Positions 33,487 to 41,522 of a stretch of DNA of 53,979 nucleotides are shown here, in pieces. Both the position numbers and the translations under genes were made by a program. Under the pieces are notes generated by a model. That model was not told where the DNA came from, did no database searches, and worked only from the letters and a program-made list of their open reading frames with translations. This stretch comes from JBBQSV01 sp038213615 (lineage in GTDB: Bacteria > Patescibacteriota > Saccharimonadia > Saccharimonadales > OMJO01), in the NCBI GenBank assembly GCA_038213615.1, contig JBBQSV010000002.1, positions 1 through 53,979 of the forward strand, read 5' to 3'. The first letter of the stretch is position 1, and every line of letters starts with the position of its first letter.

Positions 33487-33844
33487 ATGATTGATACCTC
33501 ACCAAACATGCTTCTTTATATTGAGCCGCAAGTCCAAAGATCAGCCGAACCGGTAATTGACGACTTAACCAAGAGAATGGCCGCTGCTTTTCAAAACCAC
33601 AAAACTGGCTCTGCCGAAATAGGCGGTCAGTTTGAAGAAGGCGTTGTAACTATGGGCCACCAAACCTGTGCCTGCGGGGCTCAAAGTACAGCCGTGGACT
33701 ATTGCCTGAACAGTGGTTTTTACCAACTCTTTGTGCATTCACTATTTAGCATGGCACCGCAATGAAGTACCACAGTCAGAATTAGATAAGATTGGCTCAC
33801 TGCCCAATGAGCAAGCTAACCCCAGCCCAGAACAATTGCAATAG
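33487..33844 (+). pseudogene. Small CACG-motif protein with frameshift
   Basis: The first frame gives 92 residues and stops at 33765. It contains a HQTCACGA segment. If one T is removed from the TTTTT at 33717-33721, the frame continues with TNSLCIHYLAWHRNEVPQSEL and ends at TAG 33842-33844, giving about 118 residues. The joined form reads as a continuous conserved-looking small protein, HxCxCG ... TNSLCIHYLA-HR-EVP. So this is either a recent frameshift, a sequencing indel in a T-run, or programmed shifting. Function unknown; Cys/His spacing suggests metal binding. Confidence 0.6.
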
Positions 33845-33851
33845 TAGCTGG

Positions 33852-35120
33852 CTATAAAACGTTACCTTGTGTCTCTTGAGGTGTCTTGTAGAGATCGTAG
33901 AATGTGGGCAAGTTTTCCGTATCAATAAAACCCTGTTTAACGACGCGACCTTGCTCATCTAATTCGGGTGGGTGTATATGGCTGAATATGACTTCACCGA
34001 AACGGTTGTTACCAACCATATCAGTTAGATCCATGAGTTTGTCTAGCTTGTTGAGCGCCCCTGGGCCATAAGCCTGCTTCACTTCTTGCACAAGCTTACG
34101 CCTCGATTGTATACCGCCCTCAGGGCCAGCATCTTCAAAAAAGGCATTTGTGACAGTTTTTGTATCTATTAGCCCTTGTGAGCGACCTATGAACTCAGCC
34201 AGCACTTTGCGATAACCAACGTACGTATTATCTTTGTCTCCGCGCTTATCTGGATCGAGTGTTTCAAAATCACCTGTAAGAATACCAAGTGTCACATGAT
34301 GGGTAACTGCTTCATTCAAACCAGTTCTATTTAGCATCTCTGGTTTAAGCTCGGTGCTAAAACCTACGCGAGATCGCTTGAACTCTGTGTCACCGGCTTC
34401 CGGAGTTTTAAATGTTCCCCCAGAGACTTTGTGCGTTAATTCGTGCGTCAGATTATCCTGGAAGTTTTCGCCCGTTTCCCGAACATCATGACGGACACCG
34501 ATTTCATCATGGTCGTTGCGATAGTAAGCACTCATGGGGCCATAGGTATCAAGTACTGCAGAATCGGTGACACGAACGCTTGTTTTGATAAGGGCGGCTT
34601 CCAGGCGGTCCTCCACAAATTCAGGTATGTAGCCAAGTTCAACGCCCTTTTTAACCCCCGTAACGTATGCTTCTCGAAAATGAGGCCATGCCTCTATTAA
34701 GCCTTGATGGGACTCGCTTATATCTCTGCTGTTGATAAGTTCTTGCACTTTCGGATCAGCCATAACCATAGGTCGTGTATCAATGAGCGGAGGAATTTTG
34801 TCGGCATTCTCCTCAAGAAAAGGATTGCCCGTAATAGCTTGCCTATCCCCCAGGGCTGTTTTTTGAATTCCTTCGATGTACTCCATCATAGCCGCTGCTT
34901 CCTCTTCGGTTTTGGAGCTAGCAAGAACCAAATTAGTAACAGCATCATATGCTTTTGCTTCGTCCTCTAAATTTCTAACGGTCAACGGTTCTTGTAGGTT
35001 GGATAGTGCAACCTCGCCGATGTGACGGCGCTGAGCAATTTCTGATTGCCACGCTTCACGACTAGCTAGACGTGCTTCTGGTTGTGGTGAAAGGTTTGGT
35101 TGTGATTCGGAATTAGTCAT
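33852..35120 (-). CDS. Putative HExxH zinc metallopeptidase
   Basis: 422 residues. HELTH near residues 222-230, followed about 45 residues later by LNEAVTHH, gives the two His and a Glu typical of gluzincin zinc sites. No signal peptide; the N-terminus is disordered. The rest is unassigned. A promoter (TTGCTT-N17-TATATT, 35142-35170) stands before it. It faces the upstream small gene tail to tail with a 7-base gap. A role in processing another protein of the block is inference. Confidence 0.6.
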   Translation of the reverse strand: MTNSESQPNLSPQPEARLASREAWQSEIAQRRHIGEVALSNLQEPLTVRNLEDEAKAYDAVTNLVLASSKTEEEAAAMMEYIEGIQKTALGDRQAITGNPFLEENADKIPPLIDTRPMVMADPKVQELINSRDISESHQGLIEAWPHFREAYVTGVKKGVELGYIPEFVEDRLEAALIKTSVRVTDSAVLDTYGPMSAYYRNDHDEIGVRHDVRETGENFQDNLTHELTHKVSGGTFKTPEAGDTEFKRSRVGFSTELKPEMLNRTGLNEAVTHHVTLGILTGDFETLDPDKRGDKDNTYVGYRKVLAEFIGRSQGLIDTKTVTNAFFEDAGPEGGIQSRRKLVQEVKQAYGPGALNKLDKLMDLTDMVGNNRFGEVIFSHIHPPELDEQGRVVKQGFIDTENLPTFYDLYKTPQETQGNVL

Positions 35121-35141
35121 ATTTATTTTGTTATTTATTAC

Positions 35142-35170
35142 AATATAGCATAATATTGCTAGAAAAGCAA
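35142..35170 (-). promoter_or_regulatory. Promoter of the metallopeptidase gene
   Basis: TTGCTT, 17-nt spacer, TATATT with TGC before the -10. It is arranged back to back with the plus-strand promoter at 35188-35216. Confidence 0.6.
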
Positions 35171-35187
35171 TATCTGTACAATAGATA

Positions 35188-35216
35188 TTTACAGATTACA
35201 ACACTTGTGCTATAAT
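35188..35216 (+). promoter_or_regulatory. Promoter of the ART-like gene
   Basis: TTTACA, 17-nt spacer, TATAAT with TGC before the -10, followed by a leader sharing GTAAATCAAAA(A)TAAACAT with the 32308 gene. Confidence 0.65.
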
Positions 35217-35256
35217 GTTGTTAGTAAATCAAAAATAAACATTTATAATTTTAGTT

Positions 35257-36945
35257 ATGGCCTCACGTAAGAAATCACCCCAAGAACTAGCTGCAGAAAT
35301 CATAGCTGCTTTTCCGTTCTACAGCGATTATTCAATGCCCAAAAAAGAGGCGTCACATTTAAACAAAGAGGCGAAGAGAGTCAAGCAAGAAGTTGAAAAC
35401 CTGCGCCCATACCTGCTTTCAGACAAAGTCTTGGCCAAAAAGCTACGCGCCATAAAACACATATCCATAGCTAGTGGTGTTTGGACACCACATACAGGCG
35501 AAGGCAGTAAACAACACCTAGGTTATGCCATTCAACGAAACATGGGGTTTGGCTACAGCAAAAGCGAAGCTACTGTTTTAGCCAAGAAAGAATTAAAGAG
35601 AGACGGCTACCTCGCTGCTATACGATCTGATAGAAAAGAAAAGGATCGCAACTTCAAAGAGCCGATTAACGAATTTATCAAGTGTCATAGATTATATAGG
35701 GCTACAGCAGAAGAAATTGGGGATAATGTTATTGACCTTACAAAGTTTACCCCTAAAGCCAAGTCTCAATTGAGCCGTGATTTCCCGTCAGGGAATTTCC
35801 TATACCACGGCACTGAAACGGAGCAGATGATGAAAATATTAACATCCGGCTATCTATCCAATGCAGGGGCGCTATACGAAAAAGAAACAGAACTGGCTAA
35901 AGCCGAGGGTCGTGAAACGGAGTTTATTCGCCGGAATTCTGGCTATGAAGGCATCTCCTGGAGCCTTAACTCTATAGATGCTCTACCGGGTGATCGTTAC
36001 CACCTTGCTGGCTTAATAGCCTCTCCAGAGCTTGTGCTCGGCAAAAACGAGCAACTTGTAATTCCATCTCGCCCAGCGATTAGCGAAGTCTTGCAAGTGG
36101 CTGGGAGCATCAATGCCCGAGAATTCTATGAGGCCAAAACGCAGCTTGAACTTTACTGTCACACCGGTACGTTTGGCGAAGCTAATTCCGTATTTAATAA
36201 CTTATGGGCTGTTAGTTATTATCGAAAAAATCCAAAGCGTAGTTTAGATGATAGACCCATGCTTTATACTGCTGGGCGTAAACTTGTAAAATGCAAAAGC
36301 TATGCGGAAAGTCTTGGTGAGTATTACGCTATCGGACCAAACGGTTTGATTTACTTAAGTCATAATCTGCTCGGTCAAGTAGATGATGAAATTCCTATAG
36401 CAGCAGTGTGGCTGCAAGCGCTTATAGACACCGGAAGACTTGAAGGCACAGTTTTTGCTGGTAAGACATGCCCCGAGATTATCGAATTGATGAATAGCAA
36501 GAACACTGACTTACTGCTCCGAGAATCAAAAAAAGACTGGCAACCGTTTGAGAAAACTATGAACGCCGCTGAGGCAAAAGCAAAGCACGTTAAGGTGCCG
36601 ATCGAGGAGATGTATTTAGTGACTGCTCAAAAAGATCTCAAGCATTGGTTAAAGGTACTAGTTCGCACCCACTACCAACCAAAAGGCCTGTTGCTCTATG
36701 ATGACAAAAAAGTACGCCTTGAGAATTTCGCTACGCTGCACCGTGGTGACCACGCCGAGCTAACACGAGAGTTGCGAAATGCTATACCAGCACGAAATGG
36801 TTTTGTCCCCTATAACGAGGTGCTTGGCATTGAATTTACAAATGACATGCGTGCCGGGCACCACCATCAAATTATTGCTGAGCGTTATCTGGATAATCGT
36901 GGTGTTATCAAGTGGAATAATGGTAAGCTAGCAGTAGAAAGGTAA
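35257..36945 (+). CDS. Putative ADP-ribosyltransferase-like protein
   Basis: 562 residues, soluble, no signal. About residues 178-200 read NFLYHGTETEQMMKILTSGYL, which matches the H-G-T start of ADP-ribosyltransferase (PARP/Tpt1-like) domains; GISWSLN (about 232) and the Glu of PSRPAISEVLQ (about 275) are placed where such domains keep their middle Ser/Tyr and catalytic Glu. The remaining 280 residues are unassigned. Two genes away is an ADP-ribosylglycohydrolase, which supports the reading. Still a motif-level call. The next gene starts 2 bases after its stop. Confidence 0.5.
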   Translation: MASRKKSPQELAAEIIAAFPFYSDYSMPKKEASHLNKEAKRVKQEVENLRPYLLSDKVLAKKLRAIKHISIASGVWTPHTGEGSKQHLGYAIQRNMGFGYSKSEATVLAKKELKRDGYLAAIRSDRKEKDRNFKEPINEFIKCHRLYRATAEEIGDNVIDLTKFTPKAKSQLSRDFPSGNFLYHGTETEQMMKILTSGYLSNAGALYEKETELAKAEGRETEFIRRNSGYEGISWSLNSIDALPGDRYHLAGLIASPELVLGKNEQLVIPSRPAISEVLQVAGSINAREFYEAKTQLELYCHTGTFGEANSVFNNLWAVSYYRKNPKRSLDDRPMLYTAGRKLVKCKSYAESLGEYYAIGPNGLIYLSHNLLGQVDDEIPIAAVWLQALIDTGRLEGTVFAGKTCPEIIELMNSKNTDLLLRESKKDWQPFEKTMNAAEAKAKHVKVPIEEMYLVTAQKDLKHWLKVLVRTHYQPKGLLLYDDKKVRLENFATLHRGDHAELTRELRNAIPARNGFVPYNEVLGIEFTNDMRAGHHHQIIAERYLDNRGVIKWNNGKLAVER

Positions 36946-36947
36946 CT

Positions 36948-37343
36948 ATGAGCGAAGAATACGCACTATTAGCAAATCACATCGATCCGTTTGACGATCT
37001 CAAGCATGCTGAGGAACTGCTTATTACCTATAAACCAACCGGCAATGAAGATGAAGATTTTGCAATGCTTAAGAGCCTCTTGGCACAGGAAAGAGTATTG
37101 GATATTTCAAGGCCAATTGTGTTTGAAAAATACCATCACGGTAGCGATAAGGCGAATGATTTTCTATATCGTGAATATATGGTCAGGCACCGGATTAGCC
37201 TATTTGCCTTAAAGTTAGACAAAAAAGTTACTGATAGGATCAGCTTTGAGGGTACTGATGATTCAATTCAGTCTTCGGTGTGCGCTATGTGCTGTATGAA
37301 CCGCGAAGAATACCCAAAGCCAGTCAAAAAAGCTAAAGACTAA
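36948..37343 (+). CDS. Hypothetical partner of the ART-like protein
   Basis: 131 residues, acidic, mixed alpha/beta, with CAMCC near the C-terminus. Not recognised. It is coupled to the ART-like gene by a 2-base gap and an AAAGG site, the layout expected of an immunity or modifier protein. Its last 11 bases overlap the convergent metallophosphoesterase gene. Confidence 0.6.
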   Translation: MSEEYALLANHIDPFDDLKHAEELLITYKPTGNEDEDFAMLKSLLAQERVLDISRPIVFEKYHHGSDKANDFLYREYMVRHRISLFALKLDKKVTDRISFEGTDDSIQSSVCAMCCMNREEYPKPVKKAKD

Positions 37344-37890
37344 GCACTTTATATTCGTATACATACTCAATGCGTGTCGGGCCATGCTGCCTAACAACTG
37401 TTTCTTCTGTCGGGTAAGTATGACCGTGTAGTAGGACCTGTGGTTGCTCACGATTTATGTAATCCCGTAAGGCATTGAAGCCTTGGTGGGCCACCTCTTC
37501 CTCGTCATTGATGCCGCGCGGCGGACAGTGACAAATAAATACATCCACTTTTGGAAAATTTACCATCATTTGTGATGCTTCTTCTTGGGCGTACATAATA
37601 GCTTCAGGATTTTCTTTGTACCGAACACAACCCTGGAAACCACCAAAGCGGAGACCTTTAAAGTCCCAGACCTTTAGATGCATATCCCAAACACCAAGCT
37701 CAGGCATATATGTGCCACTATCATGATTACCATAGATGCCAATCTTCGGAATATTAGTTATTTGCTCAAGCTGCAGCAAGTCTTCGCGCGTCAGATCACC
37801 AAGCGTAATAATTAGCTCAACATTGTTATCTTGAACAGCGTCTAGGATGTTTATTTTAGGTCGTCTGTCAGCAATAGCTAATACATTCAT
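37333..37890 (-). CDS. Calcineurin-like metallophosphoesterase
   Basis: 185 residues. Motifs GDLT (31-34), GNHD (54-57), the ICHCPPRG segment and HGHT near 155 match the binuclear metal site of this family. The first motif, normally DxH, is DRR (8-10), so one metal ligand is replaced. Substrate unknown; members act on nucleotides, proteins or nucleic acids. It is the last gene of a leftward group. Confidence 0.8.
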   Translation of the reverse strand: MNVLAIADRRPKINILDAVQDNNVELIITLGDLTREDLLQLEQITNIPKIGIYGNHDSGTYMPELGVWDMHLKVWDFKGLRFGGFQGCVRYKENPEAIMYAQEEASQMMVNFPKVDVFICHCPPRGINDEEEVAHQGFNALRDYINREQPQVLLHGHTYPTEETVVRQHGPTRIEYVYEYKVLSL

Positions 37891-37946
37891 CTAAAGCTAT
37901 TATAACTAGCCAAACCTTAATTCTGGATGACTTTTTGATTGAATAT

Positions 37947-38492
37947 CTACGAGGAGGGTGTTTGAGGCTTATCTGATCCTGGTTGATTCTGTTCGGCCAT
38001 TTCTGTCCAAAGCTGGTTCTGTAGACCAATCTGTCCCATAAGTTTTTTGGTTTCACCAAAACCTATACCGCTTAGATCTGCACGATCTAAGGCATCAGGG
38101 GGAAGATACTCTCGGCGTTGCGACATGAAATCATACTTGCCAGCTTTCTCGGCAATCTCTTTTGCCATTTCGTATGCTTTTTGGCGATCCGGTTTTTCGC
38201 CCGTAATTTCATCAACTCGCTGTTTGATTTGGCGGTCTTGGTTCTCCAGAAACTTGCTTGCTTGATCACCGACAGATTCTTGTGAAGATAGAAAGTCTTC
38301 GGCCTCATTAGCAATTTGGCTACCCTGTACATCTGTTTCGGTAAGTGATTCGGCTTCCTTAACAACGAGTTCACCTAATGCTTCTACCGCAGGGTCAGCT
38401 ACTGGCTTTACAGCTTCTTCAATGGCTTCTTGGGCATTCTGCAAATATGCGACTCGGCGTTCAAGAGGAATAGATTCGTAGGATTCAGACAT
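37947..38492 (-). CDS. Helical acidic protein, unknown
   Basis: 181 residues, mostly predicted helix, acidic, no Cys and no membrane segment. Sequence features are similar in style to the 32308 protein (charged helices with Asp/Glu/Gln/Lys repeats). A promoter (TTGACC-N17-TATAAT, 38526-38554) stands before it, within the end of the ADP-ribosylglycohydrolase gene. Confidence 0.6.
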   Translation of the reverse strand: MSESYESIPLERRVAYLQNAQEAIEEAVKPVADPAVEALGELVVKEAESLTETDVQGSQIANEAEDFLSSQESVGDQASKFLENQDRQIKQRVDEITGEKPDRQKAYEMAKEIAEKAGKYDFMSQRREYLPPDALDRADLSGIGFGETKKLMGQIGLQNQLWTEMAEQNQPGSDKPQTPSS

Positions 38493-38525
38493 AGCTATAA
38501 TTTATATTTTTGCTTTAATGTCTAA

Positions 38526-38554
38526 ATTATAGCATAGTAACTACGATAGGTCAA
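38526..38554 (-). promoter_or_regulatory. Promoter of the 37947 gene
   Basis: TTGACC, 17-nt spacer, TATAAT with TGC before the -10. Confidence 0.65.
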
Positions 38555-39651
38555 GGATTGGTTTTGTAATCAGCTATTTCTAACAGATCTTCGCCGTATT
38601 TTCTAAGCAACTCAATCATTGAACCAACTTCCGTGTCGGATCCAATTAAATCTTGTGAGATTACTTCAGTGCCCAGTGCAATACCTACCAGATTACCCGT
38701 AATCGCGCCTGTACTGTCACTATCGCCATCATGGTTCACGGCTAATGCCAAAGCTTCTTTAACAGTGAGGGTCTTATTTGTGCAAAGCAGTGCACAATAA
38801 AGTCCGATTGTTAGTGCTTCCTCGGCTACCCAACCTTGGCCTAGGCTTTGCAAATTCTCTACGCTCGCCGATTGACTAGCTAACTGCACAGCTTTCTGGC
38901 AGAGCGAGGTCACATCTTCCGTACCAAAATATTCCAGAGCCGTATTGACGGCTTGACTTAAATCCTTACCATTGAGGCAAAGTGCGACGATTACAGCCAA
39001 TAGCCCGCTGGCATGATGAGCAGTTGTATTGCCATGTGTTATAGCGGCATCATTGACGCCTTCATCGTAAACTTTCTGCAGGACTTCTTTTGTTGGCTGT
39101 TCAGTAGCGTATAGATTACCAAAGAAGATACCGACAGGAGCTACACGCATAACCGTACCGCAGCCTTTGCTATCATTCTCTGCAGGTTTAGCGGGCCTTG
39201 ACATCGCTTTCAGAGCCGACACACAGGTATTACCAGGGCCACGCTGTCCCTGGGCCTTAACTAGCTCAAAAAGCTTTGGGTTACCCCATTGTAAGTCAGT
39301 GTAGTTTGGATTGCTCATGCCTTGGGTCTCTAGCCATTTGATGTAACTCATTGCTGTATAGCCCCAGAAATCTGCAAGAATACCTCGCTCTGCACCACGC
39401 TTATACGCACCAATGAGTCCGTCGGCTGCAAACAATGTCATTTGCGTATCATCTGTGACGGCACCTTTCTTGCCATAAGCCACATCTAACGTACGAATAC
39501 CCTTAACCCCATCAGGATCATCGCCATATTTAGCAATAATCTCCTCGCGTTTCATGAACTCAACCGGTGCGCCAAGCGCATCTCCCAAAGCGCCTAGTAT
39601 TAAACAAGCTCTCGATTTATCTATCCTCGTGTATTTATCTACCTCTGCCAT
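38551..39651 (-). CDS. ADP-ribosylglycohydrolase family protein
   Basis: 366 residues. These enzymes remove ADP-ribose from proteins or nucleic acids, with Mg bound by acidic residues. Seen: GALGDALGAPVEF near residue 20, DDTQ (67-70) and NHDGDSDSTGAITGN near residue 311, the family's metal residues, all intact. It follows the ABC exporter on the same strand by 38 bases with an AAAGGA site, so the two are an operon. It probably counters the ART-like protein encoded nearby; that pairing is inference. Confidence 0.88.
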   Translation of the reverse strand: MAEVDKYTRIDKSRACLILGALGDALGAPVEFMKREEIIAKYGDDPDGVKGIRTLDVAYGKKGAVTDDTQMTLFAADGLIGAYKRGAERGILADFWGYTAMSYIKWLETQGMSNPNYTDLQWGNPKLFELVKAQGQRGPGNTCVSALKAMSRPAKPAENDSKGCGTVMRVAPVGIFFGNLYATEQPTKEVLQKVYDEGVNDAAITHGNTTAHHASGLLAVIVALCLNGKDLSQAVNTALEYFGTEDVTSLCQKAVQLASQSASVENLQSLGQGWVAEEALTIGLYCALLCTNKTLTVKEALALAVNHDGDSDSTGAITGNLVGIALGTEVISQDLIGSDTEVGSMIELLRKYGEDLLEIADYKTNP

Positions 39652-39689
39652 GTAAATCCTTTCCAGCCTAAGTTTAAAGCATCAGAGCG

Positions 39690-41459
39690 CTATTTATAAC
39701 CTTCAGCTTGAGCTTCAAACATTTCTTTATATAAGCCACCAAATTTTAATAATTCTTCATGGGTTCCGTATTCGGTAATCTTGCCGCATTCCATGACAAT
39801 AATTTTGTCGGCCTTCCGGACAGTACTGAAGCGATGGCTAACGATTAATGTTGTCCTATCAGCATGTGCCTTATAGATGTTATTGAAAATCGTGTACTCG
39901 GCTTTGGCGTCAATGGCGCTGGTAGGTTCATCTAAAATCATAAGATCGCCGTTACGCAAAAGCGCTCTGGCAACACCGAGCCGTTGCTTTTGGCCGCCAG
40001 AAAGATTTGTCCCATCGTCGAATGATGGGTCTAGCCGGGTATTGAGCTTATGTGGCAACTTCTTCACGAACTCGGTTGCGTCAACTAAATCAGTGGTCTT
40101 GTAAATTTCATCGTCAGAAGGATCGTGCTCCAAGCCCATAACGAGATTGTCCTTAATAGATAAGTGTTGCACTATTAAGAAGTCCTGGCTTAAGTTGCTG
40201 ATGGCTGCGTAGTAGATCTCTCGTTTGATATCCCTAATATCGGTGCCGTTAATCGTAATGGTGCCCTTAGTTGGCAGATATTGTCTAAGTAACAGCTTAA
40301 TAAGTGTCGTCTTGCCAGCACCGTTTTCGCCAACTAATGCAAGCTTACTGCCAGGTGCAATCAGAAATGACACGTCATCAAGGACTAGCTGATCAGTGCC
40401 GGGGTAAGCGAAGCTCACATTCTTAAATTCAATGGCAAGCGGTCGTTTTACTTCTACAGTACCGTCGGGAATAGCTGGAGCTGTATCATACACTTCACTG
40501 AAGTTTTGCAGATTAATCGAAAGCTCATGGAGACGCTGGACTGAGTTAGCCACGCCCGTTGCACTACTTCCGGCCTGTTCGAGCATGCCGCGTAAGAAAA
40601 TAAACCGATCAAGGCCGATCGTACCGGCGAGCAATAAACGGAAGAAGTAGATATTAGCTCCAAAGCTCACGACTGGCTGAGCCGTTTCAGCTATAACATC
40701 GTATTTCGCCAGTCGTCTATCACTGGTGTAGACCATGTCCTGTGACTTTTTGAGATTAACGCGCCAAGATGTAATGATCCGCTTAAAGGCATTCATGAGC
40801 CGTATTTCTGGCATGAAACTCGGGTCAATTAGCATCCAGCGAGAACGGAATGCTACTCGATCAATTGGCTCAATCTTTTTGTATACTTGCTCGCGTAACT
40901 TGTTCTGCCTGATTTGAAGAAATGCCACCGGTATAACCGTTAATACAATAATCACGCCTATCAAAGGCGCAACCACAGTAACTGCGACAATTGAGCCGAA
41001 GAATCCAATCAATGACGAAGCAGCCCACGAAAGTTCGTTAAGAACTTGCCATATTTGATTTAAGCTGTCACGGGCACGATCAAGCTTGGTATTGAAGGTC
41101 TCGTTATCAAATTGCTCTTGGCTCAGTTCGTACATTTTTAGGAAAAATTGCTCATTGGTGACAATCTCCATCTTTTGCTGAAACCTCGCTCTGGCCAAAC
41201 GGTCAATGTTCGTGACTACTTGGCCAATTAGCTCGAGGGCTAGCAGCGCTGACAACCAAAAGTACACTTGGCTTGTGGCACCGTGTTGCAAAGCTGCAGC
41301 GCTGACGGTCGAAATAAGCTTGGCTAAGGCATAAGCTGAAAGGATCGGTCTAATACCGGTAAAGGCACTGTAAATAATGCTCCAAACCAGTGAAAGACGT
41401 GAAGTTCTCCATTGGAGCTTGACAATCCAGGCCAAAGATCTCAAGTATTTTTGTTTCAT
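39690..41459 (-). CDS. ABC exporter (permease-ATPase fusion)
   Basis: 589 residues. Six membrane segments in the first 320 residues, then an ATPase with Walker A GENGAGKTT (about 371-379), signature LSGGQKQR (about 483), Walker B MILDEPTS and the HRFSTV switch. A half-transporter of the exporter type, expected to act as a homodimer. Substrate unknown. A TATAAT lies 10 bases before the ATG. It is first in an operon with the ADP-ribosylglycohydrolase. Confidence 0.9.
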   Translation of the reverse strand: MKQKYLRSLAWIVKLQWRTSRLSLVWSIIYSAFTGIRPILSAYALAKLISTVSAAALQHGATSQVYFWLSALLALELIGQVVTNIDRLARARFQQKMEIVTNEQFFLKMYELSQEQFDNETFNTKLDRARDSLNQIWQVLNELSWAASSLIGFFGSIVAVTVVAPLIGVIIVLTVIPVAFLQIRQNKLREQVYKKIEPIDRVAFRSRWMLIDPSFMPEIRLMNAFKRIITSWRVNLKKSQDMVYTSDRRLAKYDVIAETAQPVVSFGANIYFFRLLLAGTIGLDRFIFLRGMLEQAGSSATGVANSVQRLHELSINLQNFSEVYDTAPAIPDGTVEVKRPLAIEFKNVSFAYPGTDQLVLDDVSFLIAPGSKLALVGENGAGKTTLIKLLLRQYLPTKGTITINGTDIRDIKREIYYAAISNLSQDFLIVQHLSIKDNLVMGLEHDPSDDEIYKTTDLVDATEFVKKLPHKLNTRLDPSFDDGTNLSGGQKQRLGVARALLRNGDLMILDEPTSAIDAKAEYTIFNNIYKAHADRTTLIVSHRFSTVRKADKIIVMECGKITEYGTHEELLKFGGLYKEMFEAQAEGYK

Positions 41460-41522
41460 CTTAGCCGTTATTATAGCTCTTTACTCCTAGACTTCGTACC
41501 CCACTGCGGTACCTTGTCTTTG

